From Arbacia lixula (lineage: Eukaryota > Echinodermata > Echinoidea > Arbacioida > Arbaciidae): DNA of 64,000 nucleotides. Under the pieces are notes generated by a model. It ran no database searches. It was given only the letters and a program-made list of their open reading frames with translations, and was not told where the DNA came from. Shown here piece after piece: positions 47,745-60,245 of the stretch (positions within the stretch are counted from its first letter, which is position 1; every line of letters starts with the position of its first letter). The stretch spans positions 4,686,224 through 4,750,223 of the forward strand of contig OZ022584.1 of NCBI GenBank assembly GCA_963669155.1. The letters run 5' to 3'. Position numbers and translations under genes: made by a program.

Positions 47745-48780
47745 GTTTCTTTATCTTCTTTGTATTTTCTGCATATCTTCGTCATCTCTTTAGTTATTCT
47801 TCTTATTCATGACATCCTTCCTTTTCTCCTTTTCCTTCTTCTCCTTCTCTCTTTTTTTCCTTCTTGCTGATCTCATTCTCCCCGCCTCCACCTGTTCTAC
47901 CTCTCCGGCTTCTCCTTCATGCCCTTATTCTCTTTTATCTTCTTTTTTGTTCTTCGTGTCCTTCGGCATCTCTTTCGTTATTCTTCTCATTTATCTTTTT
48001 TTCTGTTTTCCTTCCTCCTCCTCTTTTTCTTTTCCTTCTCTCTTTTTCTTCTTGCTAATATTTTTCTTCCTAACTACTCCCTCTTCTACTTCTCTTGCAT
48101 TTCCTTCTTCTTCTTTATCGTATCCTTCTATTCTATCGTCTTCATCTCCTTCTTCTTTATCGTATCCTTCTTCTTTATCGTCTTCTCCTGTTATATTCTT
48201 CTTTTAATCTTCCGTCATCTCTTTCGTTATCATTCTTTTCCCTCTCCTTATTCTGCTGCTTTTTCTTCTCCCCTCCTTATACGTCTCCTTCTGCTCTCCT
48301 TCTTCGTTATTTTTTCCTTTCTACCTTCTTCTTTTTCTCCTCCTCCTTCTCGCTTCTCTCCTTTTCTTCCCTTTTCAACCCCAGCCTTCCCCTCTTCTAC
48401 TTCCCTTGCTTATGATTCTTTCTTTTCTTTATCTGTTTCTTCCTCTTCTTCCTTTTTCTCCTCTTATCATTCTTCATTTTTTTCAATATCTCTCTTCTCC
48501 TCCCTCTTTTTCTGCTGCTTGTTCCCCTCTCTTTTCTTTTACGTTTCCTTCTCCCATCCTCCTTCTACTTTTCCATTTGCCCTTTCTTCGTTATTCATCT
48601 CCTCCTCCTTTCTATTCTTCTTCTTCTTCTTCTTGTTCTACTTCGTCTTCTCTTTCGTTGTTCTTCCTTTTTTTCTTGTCTTTTCCCTCATCCCCCTCTC
48701 TTCTTACTTTCTCCTTATTTTGTCATTCTTCTTTTTATTTGCTTGTCTTTTCTCTTTCTTAGATCCCCCCCCCCCCCCGT
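47745..48780. repeat. One-kilobase pyrimidine-rich (CT) tract
   Basis: About 1 kb of TTCTTCTCC-type sequence on the plus strand ends in a run of C near 48768. Hydrophobic open frames of up to 340 codons here are artefacts of composition. Confidence 0.9.
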
Positions 48781-49116
48781 CCCTAAATGAAAAGGGTACG
48801 GGAATCTGTTTCGATCATCTGCCCGATCACGGCCGCTGGGCAGACACAACTCCACTCTCTTATGAATATGGATTTCGATGCAGAAATCGGGAGGCGCACG
48901 CCATTGGTCAAACAACAAGAAGAGATGAACATTCATCGTGACAGATGTTTTCTATGAATATTCATTACACAATGACGCCGAGGGACGTGGAATGGCTCAT
49001 CCGGAGTGCGCTTTCTTTCTATTGGCGGAACGCGCGCTAAGCACCGCCTACTGATGGGAACGCCACGGTCTTCTGTTTCCGGTACGGCCCGGTTCACGCA
49101 GTTCGGGCGGAACGAA
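48781..49116. other. Unrecognised segment before the duplication junction
   Basis: Mixed-composition sequence, less AT-rich than its surroundings, running to the unit A/unit B junction at 49116/49117. No gene was recognised. Confidence 0.5.
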
Positions 49117-49734
49117 CAAGTTATTGGACCTCGAGGTCGTGTGCTCTGTGAGGGAAAGATCTTGAGCGCATGAATAGGACACACCACTCACATTATGCCT
49201 TGTGTCAATATTTTAATCACTTTAGAAACCATCATTGCAGCCGACTGATCAATATGCTTAGTATGAAGTAAATCCTATCCTGTGCACAAATTACATTAAT
49301 CATAGTGAAACAAACTGTAGCAGTAATATACAAAGAAGACTTTGGTTAACCAAGGACGTTTATAGAAATGGATATTTATATTTCTATATAATGGATATAT
49401 ATAGTGGAGAGATCAGTGTAATACACGTAGTCTCCGTGAAGCGCTTCTTGTTGCTAAGCTCTCTGTTTTCAGTATGTCCATTGAGCTTGTGGTTGATAGC
49501 CGGCTAGCGATTGGGATGCAATAGTACGAGTATACGAGTTATCCCCAACGCAAAACATCATGGTAAGTAGAAACGTATATTGATATTAATTCACCAACTG
49601 ATATGCAAACTTTAAGCGAAAGGGATTTCTGGGGTAATTCCATTTTTGAAGGAATATAGGCATACACCTATTGGTAGTAAAGATAGCGTGCTCCATCCTG
49701 TAAATGGATGAAAAGTAAGTCAGAGAAAAATCTT

Positions 49735-49805
49735 GGAACCAGAAGGATTTGAACCTACAATCTACTGCTTACCGACCACGCTAGATATTTCTAGCTCACT
49801 ACAAA
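49735..49805 (-). other. tRNA-like relic, unit B
   Basis: On the minus strand TGTAGGTTCAAATCCTTCTGG carries the B-box. GAGCTAGAAATATCTAGC forms a small hairpin upstream. It is the duplicate of 36425-36495. It has no acceptor pairing, so a functional tRNA is unlikely. Confidence 0.5.
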
Positions 49806-50880
49806 TATGATGCGCAAATTGTTATATGATATGCAAACTGTTGTACGAAATATGCAGATTGTTATAGCAATATATCTTTCGTTAGAAAAGGTAAAAAGCC
49901 ATTTGAATATTTCCGTAATATTGAAAGTGAATAGTTGACAAATGTTATTAACTGATTACAGTATCATTCTCAAATCATTAAATGACTTCATTTAAGTTCC
50001 ATAAACTACTCAGCAATTACAAATTGTATTTTTTTTTATCAGTAAGCCGGGGGCTGAGATTGAAATATAGGTGCACAAGAGGACAGTTTTAGGAAATTTA
50101 AGATGAATCTACGTATTTGAGATGTTGCTTCTATTGTGGATGCTGTTTTTTATTGTTTTGTTTGTTATTGTTTATATATTTTTTTAATGACGTAAATCGA
50201 TCTCAGTCAGACGTCATATCGACTGCAGTATGGAAAACGTTTAGTGCTTGATTTGATTTGATTTTATCAAATTCTTGCATTCCTATTTGCCTCGCAATTC
50301 ATCAAATGAGAATATAATAGAAAGTTGTGGATATTCGTGAGCATTAATGGAACAAAAATATCCGAAAATAAAAAAGGGCTACTCAGGATAAGCTCATCTT
50401 GATGAAATGAAGATTTCATAACTTACATCGTAAAATCAGAGATACATCGAAAGAAATGGAAATAAATCTGTTTGATTTAATTTTATATATACGAGCCAGA
50501 TTTAGGGGCAGATCCTGCGTTTTAATTAATGGGGTGTTCATATATTACCCTTCGATAAAATGCTCTTAAATCAAATGTAAATTTAATACTGTGAAGGGAG
50601 CGCCTCCATCGACCAACTACGACACGAGTAAGACCCTAAAGGTTAAAAACTATACATACTGTCTACCATTAAAACGGTTCGAAGAGCGCTATTCTGCATT
50701 ACACTTTATTTGGGTTTTCCCTGCGGCTCACCAAATATAAGAACAGTAATCAAAATGGGGTTGAATGAGACTTCTTATCATGAAAGAGCAGTACTTTGAG
50801 AAATGAATGGTCTTATTCTTTTAAAACATAGATTTAGAGTTATAATTACAAAAGACCGAAGGATATTCCTTTCCAGCCAA
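49806..50880. other. No recognised gene; conserved between duplicates
   Basis: AT-rich counterpart of 36500-37560 with small indels. Confidence 0.55.
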
Positions 50881-50884
50881 GGTA

Positions 50885-50964
50885 GAAACGAGTGGGGAAG
50901 AGAGGAAGAGCCATGGGGGAAGAAAGAGGAACACATATGAAAAAAATAGAGTTGCTTGTGAAAC

Positions 50965-50995
<31 letters not shown>

Positions 50996-51400
50996 ACAAG
51001 TGGGGGGGGGGGGGGGGTGGATACAGAAAGAAGGAGAGGACGAAGGTAGAAAAAAGGACACAGAGAGGAGATTTATGGTGAGAAATGGAGACAAAAAGAG
51101 GGAGACGACGAATGTAGAAATAAGGAGATAGAGAGAGAGGATTGATGGTGAGAAAATGGAGACAGCAAGAGGGAGAAAACAAAGATAGAGAGGAAGGAGC
51201 GAGTGAAAGAAGAGGGAGACAGAAATAAGTGTAGAAGAAAGAAAGAGATAAGGAAGGAGAACAAGTGTGTATGTGTGTGTGAGTGGGGGGAGGGGGCAGA
51301 GTGAAGAGAAAGAGAGAGAGAGAGAAGTAGAGAGAGAGAGAGAGAGAGAACAGTTGGGGATCGGAGAATGGTGAGGTAGGAAGGAAGGAGAGAAAGGGTG
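50885..51400. repeat. (GA)n-rich tract upstream of FReD copy B
   Basis: Purine-rich tract with a run of about 15 G, positioned as in unit A. Confidence 0.9.
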
Positions 51401-51412
51401 TGTATAAATCTG

Positions 51413-51419
51413 CTTAATA
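51413..51419 (+). promoter_or_regulatory. TATA box of FReD copy B
   Basis: TATAAAT in the same context as 38052-38058, with a conserved downstream sequence including CGAGCATTCGAGCA. Confidence 0.5.
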
Positions 51420-51834
51420 ATGTTTTCTAGCGAGCATTCGAGCATAGCCCGTTACCCACAGACTGATCGCGATGATGGACTTATAATCAACACACATAGC
51501 TGAGCGCACAGCTATACAATATAGACCGTCGAATAACAGTGGTTACCATGCCCTTGCCAATTAGCAAATTGAAGATGAAGCTAAGCAACTTCCTTTTTAT
51601 GCTTGCTAATAATAATGAAACGTGTTTGTTTTTATTATCCAGATTTCATTTGACGCAGTTTGGATGTGTGTTATCATCTACCTGAGCATGGAACATGTTC
51701 GCAGTGAGTTGGCTGACGCCCCATTTTTAGTATGGCAAACATACCGATTCTGTGCAATGATGGTATAACGTCACTCAATCAAGTGCACAATGCGCTTTCC
51801 ATACTATACAAATAATTATTTACGAGTGCAATGG

Positions 51835-52190
51835 ATATTTTCATCTTTCACCGAATGAAATATTCTGTCCATTGCACGAATTAAAAAAACATTCATTATT
51901 TGTTTTATATGACACCTACAGAAGATAATCAAAACAAACTCGGCCATGTTTACGTCTGTTGATTTACGTGCGCCGGTGCACCGTGTCAGAGAATAGGCAA
52001 ATTAGCTCAATATTTATATGCACACATTTATTTTTTCCTCCACACACTGCGCACAACACACTGCGCGCGCACCACCCACTGAACGCTTCCCTCCACTGAT
52101 CGCGCGTCCCCCAAATTTGCCTCTCGGTTGAGGGGTAAAATGTGGGGGATGCGCGATTAGTGGAGGAAAGCGCGCGTATTGTGTAATGGA
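51835..52190. repeat. Hairpin-forming inverted repeats
   Basis: GTGCAATGGATATTTTCAT pairs with the reverse complement of ATGAAATATTCTGTCCATTGCAC around 51828-51876. A second palindrome around 52082-52178 pairs CCTCCACTGATCGCGCGTCC with text reading GGATGCGCGATTAGTGGAGG. This sits at the edge of foldback copy 2. Confidence 0.65.
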
Positions 52191-52194
52191 CATT

Positions 52195-52775
52195 ATATTC
52201 CACATACTAAGAATGTTGCTATATGATTGGTCAAGAGTTGATCACGTGATGAGGCGTAGTTTTTCCTATCAGATCACCTGAGAATAAAAGTTCGTTACAC
52301 TCTAGGTGATAGTACTTTTTGGTTTCGCTTATCTCTTCACTCCTCACAGTCCTAATGCGTGATTAATATTTTAAGTACGCGCGAAATAAAAGTGCGTTAC
52401 ACTCGGACTATCACTTGACATCTAACGCGTCCTAATACGCGTCCTAATACGCGTTCTAATGCGCGTCCTAAGGCGCGTCCTAACGCGTGTTCCCCATGGC
52501 AGCGGCTCGGGGTTATGGGGATAAGTAAACATTACTTTTTTACGTCAAATTGTCATTTTTGGTATAGATAGTTGGTTTAAGATGTGGAATATAAAGCAAA
52601 TAATCAACTTTTGGTTTCAAGCAATGAGACGAGCTATCACTTCCTCGGCGATCTGAATGTATACGCTATCTTTCCTCAGCTGCGCTTCGGAAAGATAGCT
52701 ACATCCAGATCGCCTCTGAAGTGATAGTTCGTCCCATCACCCTCACCAACGCTGATTATTTGCTTAATATCGTAT
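52195..52775 (-). mobile_element. Foldback-type element, copy 2
   Basis: This is the reverse-orientation relative of 17655-18565. The block with GATCACGTGATGAGGCGTAG and AGGTGATAGTACTTTTTGGT comes first, then the hairpin arms at about 52595-52775. Between them, at about 52425-52490, lie five or six copies of a 12-bp unit GCGTCCTAATAC with variants. It is absent from unit A, so it inserted after the duplication. Confidence 0.7.
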
Positions 52776-53879
52776 GGATCTAAAATTGCACGATGAATCT
52801 AAAATCGCAGTTTATAATAATGACGTCATTGTACATGGACTGACTGATCGATATCAAACAATCAATCAAATTACAGGGATCTATCTATGTGTCATATAAT
52901 ACAAATTATACAACGGTATCGTAGGTTAGCTGTTGCACATATTGTCTTTGATTAACATCAATATCTCGTTCTCATGAATTTGTAATTCGGCTTGAATGAA
53001 TTATTTTTTTGTTATCATAATCATCAATTTGTGATCACGCTTGATGGTCAAGGTGGAGGGAGATGCTGTGCTCTTTGTTGTCAATTTTACCGTCGACCTC
53101 GAGATTCATCTAGATTGAATGGATAAAGCAATCAGCATCAACTTTACCAGGTTACACGTGTTGGACAATGCATACATATACCGAGAACCGCAGCATCTAA
53201 TCTTAATCGCTTTACCATGTCCATTCAGATGCAAATGCATTCCTATCTAAGTAATAGGTACACATATATTTGCATTTTCTCCATACATCTATGATGAATA
53301 TTTACATGTCCTTCTTGCAGTGCTAATGAGTGTGTTTCCTTAACATATTTAAGATGACAATTATTTCAATGTGCTCTTCAATGATCCTCACACGATGCTT
53401 TGCACTGACTCTGACCCTTTACAAGCCAGGCATCCAGGTTGCTGTGTATTTCTGAACCAAACTGTTGATAAATCAATAAATCAAAAAATCAATAAATGGG
53501 TCTTGCTGCAGTAAACTAATCATTGTCGATTTCTTCACAGGATCGACTGAATAAAGAAAGATAAAGAGATTATAGTCTAAGAACAATACTGTAGATTCAT
53601 TATACCAGTTGGAATCAGAAATGTTCAACAGGCTGAAGACCAGCCTAACTCTTGCCTGGTTACGATGTTTGCCCTACAGGCTCTGCTGTGCACCCATCCT
53701 GCCCAGCCATTGATTCCTTCTCCTGCCCGATTCAGCAGCCGATCGACGGAGACCCAATCCAACTGGTCGTTAAGCGGCTCTTAGATGACCGCCCGCTCCG
53801 GAGCCTCCCCGAGGTGGCCGAGAGGGAGGTTGCGCTCATGTGCACGAAACCAGGTAGGATATGCCATAAGAGCAGGGAC

Positions 53880-54210
53880 CAGGAGGAGACGGAGAAGAAG
53901 GGGGAGGAGGAGGAGGGGAAGGAGGGGGAGGAGAGGAAGAGGGGGAGGAGGAGAGGAGGAGGAGGAAATGAGGAGCAGGAGGAAGAGAAGGAGGAGGAGA
54001 AGGAGGAGGAGGAGGAGGAGGAGGAGGAGGATGAAGAAGAAGAAGAAGAAGAGGGGGCGGGGGGGGGGAGACATTGTGGAATGTACATGTAGATTACATG
54101 ACACCCAGGAAAACAAAGACAACCAGAAAACTATGGGAAAGGGGTGAGAAAAGGGGAAAGAAGAGAGAAAGAGAAAAAAATGGCGCGCGCGCGCGGGCGT
54201 GTGTGTGTGC

Positions 54211-54244
<34 letters not shown>

Positions 54245-54265
54245 AAGAAAGAAAGAAAGAAAGAG
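53880..54265. repeat. GGA/GAA-rich and GA tracts in FReD-B intron
   Basis: About 190 bases of GGA/GAG/GAA text, a G-run, then a (GC)n/(GT)n patch and GA/GAAA repeats. It follows the donor at 53854. Confidence 0.9.
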
Positions 54266-54469
54266 ACATGAGTGAGGGGGTGGGATGGGTTGGGCGTGGC
54301 TTGGGGTGGAGGGATGTTAAACCACATACTCTCATATTAATTATGTCCTCTTATTCAAAAGGTGCAGGTGTTCCAGCAATTACGACCGTGATTGTGTGGT
54401 AACAGCTCTTCATAGAGAACAAATGACGTAACGTGTTCTCTTTCGCCCTACAAGTGTTATCAATACTTT

Positions 54470-54620
54470 CTCTCTCAGTTGACATCAGTTAAATGCATGA
54501 AACATCAACTATTGTCATGATTGTGGACTGCTTTTGACATTCACTGGCACGCATTTATTGGCATAAACGAAATTTGACTATATTATGCTTCAGTTTCTTC
54601 TTTTTTCTAACACCTCCTTG
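54470..54620 (-). mobile_element. hAT-type fragment, unit B counterpart
   Basis: Same terminus and orientation as 39825-40257, ending CTAACACCTCCTTG 46 bp before the EGF exon. Only the terminal part remains. Confidence 0.65.
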
Positions 54621-55217
54621 GGCCCATTCTGTCTGTGACCCTGTTCGGCAACCTGGCTAAGCACAGCGTGTCTGTCGAACCCCTGCAATAATGGAGGGAC
54701 ATGCTCGGAAACGTTAGACGGATATGAGTGCGCATGCTCTGCGAACTACACTGGTGACCGTTGCCAAGGTAAACACTAAAGGACACTTTTTGGATTTACC
54801 GTTCGGACGTTTGCTGTCTCGTTTCCTTATGACTCTCCTTTGAACATGGTGCAACCGCAACCCTCTTAGTATCCATTAGTAGAGTTACAAGATTCAGTTT
54901 CTTTATGTAACACAACGCTCTCAGCTCCTTCACCAACATTGGAAAACTGTTTCAAAACTCAGTCAGCGCACTGACAATACAATAACAGTACTGGTGCATA
55001 TTCATTCGAAGGTCCGTTTTAGCGTTATGTTGCTTTCTACTATTTGCAATTGCAATTTCCTCTATTTCCTTAATGCAATTCATAAAACATTTTATTATCG
55101 CCGGATTGATTTATGCAACTTGACTCTAATAACTGCAGGATGTTTGTATTGATGTGTTGATTTTCATATTATGTATAGCACAGTTTCGTGTGACATTTGG
55201 CTCTTTTCTATACCAGA

Positions 55218-55396
55218 GGGGTGTTTCACCAAGCTGTTCGTAAGTTACGAACGACTTTACAAGCGACTGGTGATCCCTTCTTGTGTTAAATGTGAAACCA
55301 CACTTTGTCCATTGAGAATCTGATTTAGCACAAGAAGGGATCACCAGTCGTTCGTAAAGTCGTTGGTAACTTACGAACAGCTTGGTGAAACACCCC
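55218..55396. mobile_element. MITE in FReD-B intron 3
   Basis: The ends GGGGTGTTTCACCAAGCTG and CAGCTTGGTGAAACACCCC are perfect inverted complements, continuing into TTCGTAAGTTACGAACGAC and GGTGATCCCTTCTTGTG arms of about 65 bp. It lies between TATACCAG and CAGGACCTCGTG, the same site used by a different MITE in unit A. Confidence 0.88.
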
Positions 55397-55693
55397 CCAG
55401 GACCTCGTGCTTAAAAAGACCCTGAATAAATAAATACATTTCTTGTTTGGAGTCTGAATGCATGTTTTTCCGTGTGTCCCTCCTGAGAAAACGTCACCCG
55501 AGATTGCCAAGATTTGTACGACGGGGGCATCCATGATAGCGGGGTCTACACCACCGGCTCCCGGAGGGCGGCCCCTTCTCCGTCTACTTTGACATGCAGA
55601 CTATAAGTGGCCAGGGATGGCTAGTAAGTATGATGATACATTGATGAATTGATTGATCGATTTCTTGATTGCCTGCTGATGAGCCATTAGGGA

Positions 55694-55695
<2 letters not shown>

Positions 55696-55737
<42 letters not shown>

Positions 55738-55740
55738 CAC
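55696..55740. repeat. (CA)n microsatellite in FReD-B intron
   Basis: About 22 CA dinucleotides with one CG. It is the counterpart of 41829-41862. Confidence 0.95.
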
Positions 55741-55913
55741 CAATATCAGTGACATTTAAGACAGGGTACAAAAGTCATGAAACTCGGCAGTAATCAGCAG
55801 TATACCCTAACGATAACATGTTTGGAACTTCACAGTCACGAATATTTCAGGGAAAAGTGAAAAGTTATCCTTGACACAAAGTGCTAGCCTGGTCATTGGA
55901 TAATGTTCAACCC

Positions 55914-55942
55914 TGTATATATATATATATATATATATATAT
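55914..55942. repeat. (TA)n microsatellite
   Basis: About 14 TA dinucleotides in FReD-B intron 4. Confidence 0.9.
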
Positions 55943-57124
55943 GCCTATATGTCATTTATAACAATCTTTTGATCTGTTGATTTAAGGAAACCCTGATACA
56001 AAAGATGGTAAAACAAACCAACACCTTGGATTTACATATAGCAACACAAAATTATGTCTGATGCTTCTCAGACCTTACCAGTCTGTTTCACTGAAATGTA
56101 GTTTTACCTCACTTTAAGGTTTCATTCACCTTGCATTCAGGGCATGAGATGAACAGTTCAGTTTGTCATAAATGATGAATGTTTTTATATAGATGTCCCC
56201 ACAGTAATACCAGTGATCAAAACGTGAGTGTTACCATGGTCAATAGATAATGCTCCATCCTGCGGAGATTTTGAGAGCATGCAAGTGTTGAGTAACCCTA
56301 TTGTTACAGGTTATACACACAAATTCAATAGTGCAAGAGTTAATCTAGTACATTAAGAGTTCACCTTTTATTTAGATGGTAAGCAACAAATAACAGTAGC
56401 TAAACAGAAAGTTCACGAACAAGGGATCTCGTTCCTGAAAGCAGCATTGGAGAGTCAATGGTCGTAACTGGATATTCCCTCCCCTTTTTTTAAATTGCCC
56501 TTATGCTTCCTTCATGGTAGAATTTTTCAAATGGTATTTCAAATTTGTATATGTATTTCGTCTGAAGTTGCGATCTCAGGATATTGTCCTGAACCAAGTA
56601 TTAATTAACTCCTTACATGCCATGTGTAAATTGAATCACCAGTAGTGAATACATATCCCACCGAGCAGCAGATCATTAAGGGAGAGATACAGGGTTGATT
56701 CTGTCCGTCTTTCATGTGCAGTTTTTTCAAAACCGCTTCGACGGTTCGGTAGACTTTTACAAAACATACGCGGAATACCAGGCGGGATTCGGCGATTTAC
56801 AGGGAGAATTCTGGCTTGGCCTTGACAACATCAACGTGATAACCCAGCAAAGGCAGTATCAGCTTCTCATTGACTTCACCGAGATCAATGGAGCAGTATC
56901 TGACGCGCTGTTCGAGTCGTTCAGTGTCGCGGACGCGACCGATGATTATCGCATGACAGTGGGAGCATTCGTATCGGGACTAGCCGGTATGGCGTGACAC
57001 TTTCTCATTGTAAATATATATATTAAATAAATGCGCCGGAGAAGTATAGTATATTCAACATTTCTGAGTTTTCTGAACACATAGAACTACTCTTCTCTGG
57101 TGTATTTATTTGTTTTTTTCGTTC

Positions 57125-57440
<316 letters not shown>

Positions 57441-57989
57441 TTCACATATTTATACGTGTTAAAGCAGAATAAAAAAAAACAGACACCGGTGAAAAACACT
57501 TTTCCCGGGCACATTTATTATTTTGTATTTTGTTTCTTTATTTCCACCGCCATCGCATCCTCTTGATTACGAAGGATGTATGCATATCCTGCATATTGGA
57601 ATGTATTCATATTGTTCTGATTATTTTACGAACTATTTCTTTACATTTTATTCAAGTCTCAAGCCCATTTTCAACAAAGAATCAAAATGAAACCAAACAT
57701 GGGCTATATTATGCCTTCGCATATGAGTATTTGGATATCTGCGAAGAACTCTGTATGACTGATTGTCGGTTGCTGCGTGTTTTTCCAAAGGTGCGTTAGT
57801 TCGAACACACATATTTTGCATCCCAGGAGGTATTTTACATGGTTAAGCTGAAAATGATTTAGACTTCGTCACTCCAAAAATTAAATAAATTAATAAGTGG
57901 CAAATATGGTGTAAGTAATCATTTTGGATTTAACAATACCTTATCACATTTTCGGATTGACGAACGCTATTTCATTTTAGGATAAGCCT

Positions 57990-58165
57990 CCGTAGTATTC
58001 GGACTTTTGGAATAATGAAGCTTTGAAATAATATATTTTCCACCGATCAACTCCTGAAATAACGTACCGCCAGAATAACGATCCTTCGGAACAACGAATC
58101 TTTCGAAAAATGAACTTTCGTGTTTCCAAACTTTCGGCATAACGAAGCTTCGGAAAAACGCACTG
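57990..58165. repeat. Degenerate short repeats (TTCGGAATAACGAA type), unit B
   Basis: Counterpart of 43430-43705 with fewer units. Confidence 0.65.
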
Positions 58166-59237
58166 TAAACAGTTTGTCACCTCACTGGGAAGGTCGAGCA
58201 GGTAGCTCTCCAGAGAGACACATGCACTCCCCAAAGTGCAACGCTATGACCACATCCATCAAAGGGATTGTTTTCGAATTGAAATCATTTACAAGTTAGC
58301 TATAGTCGAATATCATGGACGAATGAGTTAAAGAAACGCGCAAAGTTTTAATTTCCACTAAGGAGCGATTCAATGGTGCTGCCTATGAATGTGCTGGCGA
58401 ATGTAGCTTTTCATTGACATCATCGTAGGATAAAAATAATAAAAATCAATAAATCCTAATCTCTCATCCACAGTGCCATCGCTGTCATTTTCGTAAGAAT
58501 AGATATAACTTCGAATGTAATATTCATAATAATCAGATAATTATCATTGTAATTATGTTTGTTGTAGAACATGTAATATCATTTGTTTAATCTATCATCT
58601 CGTGAATGATGACTCTATATTCTACTTGACTATACAGGAGATTCGATGTTATACCACAACTTAGCAACATTCTCCACATGGGATCATGACACGTCGCTCA
58701 ATAACTGCCCCGTTACTTTCCACGGGGCGTGGCGGTACGTCGGGTGCTTCCGTGCGAACCTGAACGGTCAGTGGGGTGTGTCTAGTGCGTATGGGATAGT
58801 CTACCTGCGCTCAGAGATGTATTTGTACATGCAAGTAGTCTCCATGAAGCTCAGACCCGTGGACCCTTAGTCAACGTTCTCCTGGGGGAATACGTCAACG
58901 GACCGTATTCATAATGGTGGTTTAACTTAGACCGCGTACTAAACGTAAACGAGATATACTTGTGGACAAGTATAAGGTGGTCTGCAGTGGCAAATATTTG
59001 CACAGACATTGGTTGGTAAATGCACGGTGACACCATGAACCTTCCATGGTGACACCATCTATTCATTAGAAATCGCAGGCAGACTTGCCTAAATGGTCAC
59101 ATGTATGTGTTAACAACATGTAATTAATAGTCATTTAAGATAACGTGAGAGGAAAAATGGGAAAGAAAATGTCAAAGAGAATGACAAAGTGAATGATTGA
59201 ACAGAAGAAGGTTGCAAAAATCACATAGTAAAAAGGA

Positions 59238-59332
59238 AAAAGGAAAGATCCTACCCACACCAGGATTTGAACCGGGGGCCTCGCGTTCTTAAAATAGCGC
59301 CTTACCCATTGAGCCACAAATCTTCCCATTCA
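59238..59332 (-). other. tRNA-like sequence in repeat copy 2
   Basis: On the minus strand GTGGCTCAATGGGTAAGGC (A-box) and CCCGGTTCAAATCCTGG (B-box, T-stem 4 of 5 pairs) are well formed, but the acceptor halves do not pair. It is probably a pol III-type internal promoter of a SINE-like head. Confidence 0.65.
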
Positions 59333-60245
59333 CTTAACACGTAAAGCAGAAAAAAAGGGGCTATAATGATTTAGAAATAAATGTTCAAGCTAACATTTCG
59401 CCATGATTCCGACATCTGATTAGATTTATAGACTCAGCTATAACATATTAAAATTTCAGAGTAACAGATTCAAACATAGTCTCCTAAAATTTCGTCATGT
59501 CATTTCATGATTTGAATGAAATGCACATTGACACAACATGTACATACATCCGATTTTGACATTAATGCGTATAATGAGATTTACACCATGAAGACGCCAT
59601 CAAAATGAAATATAAAGGCACTTTGACCATAGAGCAATGTCTCAGCTACCCCATACTGAAAATTGATGAAGGATTACTGAGATATGCAAAAAAAAAGTTT
59701 AAAAAAAGTTCATGACGTCAGATATGAAGATTCATTTTTTCGATTAATATGGCAATAATATTGACGTCACGATGTACTTGACATAATATTGCATCTACAT
59801 TTCATAATCTTTCAGAATATGAAAAAAATGGGGGGTCACCTGCCATTCTGGGGAACTATGGCTGATTGAAGATAGTCATGTGTTTTGCAATCTTTGCACA
59901 CAAAAACATATTGACGCGCGCGCAGACTTTCAACTTTCACGCACCGGCATGACCTTATTATCGCATGGAAATGGCTCAAAATTACAGGATGTGATGTAGA
60001 TAGTGTCAGAAACATGAATCTTGTAAAAAGAACGGTATTCTGACGTTGCATTTGCGTTACGCCCGGAAAAACGCGCGAACGCGAGGAAATTTCTTAAATG
60101 CTAGAAATGGCCTAAAACATGCGCAAAGCAATTTCTAGTTGATTTGGGGCATTTTAAAATTTTGAAATTAATTTTATTATAATTAACTTTATACCTCTCA
60201 AATTCCATTAGCTGTAGATGATCAGCTCTAGAAATGTTAGTTAAT

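Larger units (their letters stand above)
33931..49116. repeat. Tandem duplication, unit A (about 15.2 kb)
   Basis: Text starting CAAGTTATTGGACCTCGAGG at 33931 recurs at 49117. Co-linear homology continues through tRNA-like text, GA tracts, promoter, gene exons and introns. Unit A contains the FReD gene copy A. Unit A has about 1.6 kb (about 34200-35840) that is missing from unit B, so either insertion or deletion followed the duplication. Confidence 0.85.

Noticed and set aside
47809-48941. Hydrophobic frame of 340 codons resembling a membrane protein
   Set aside because: It lies in a pyrimidine-rich tract, and all plus-strand frames there are Phe/Leu/Ser-rich by composition.
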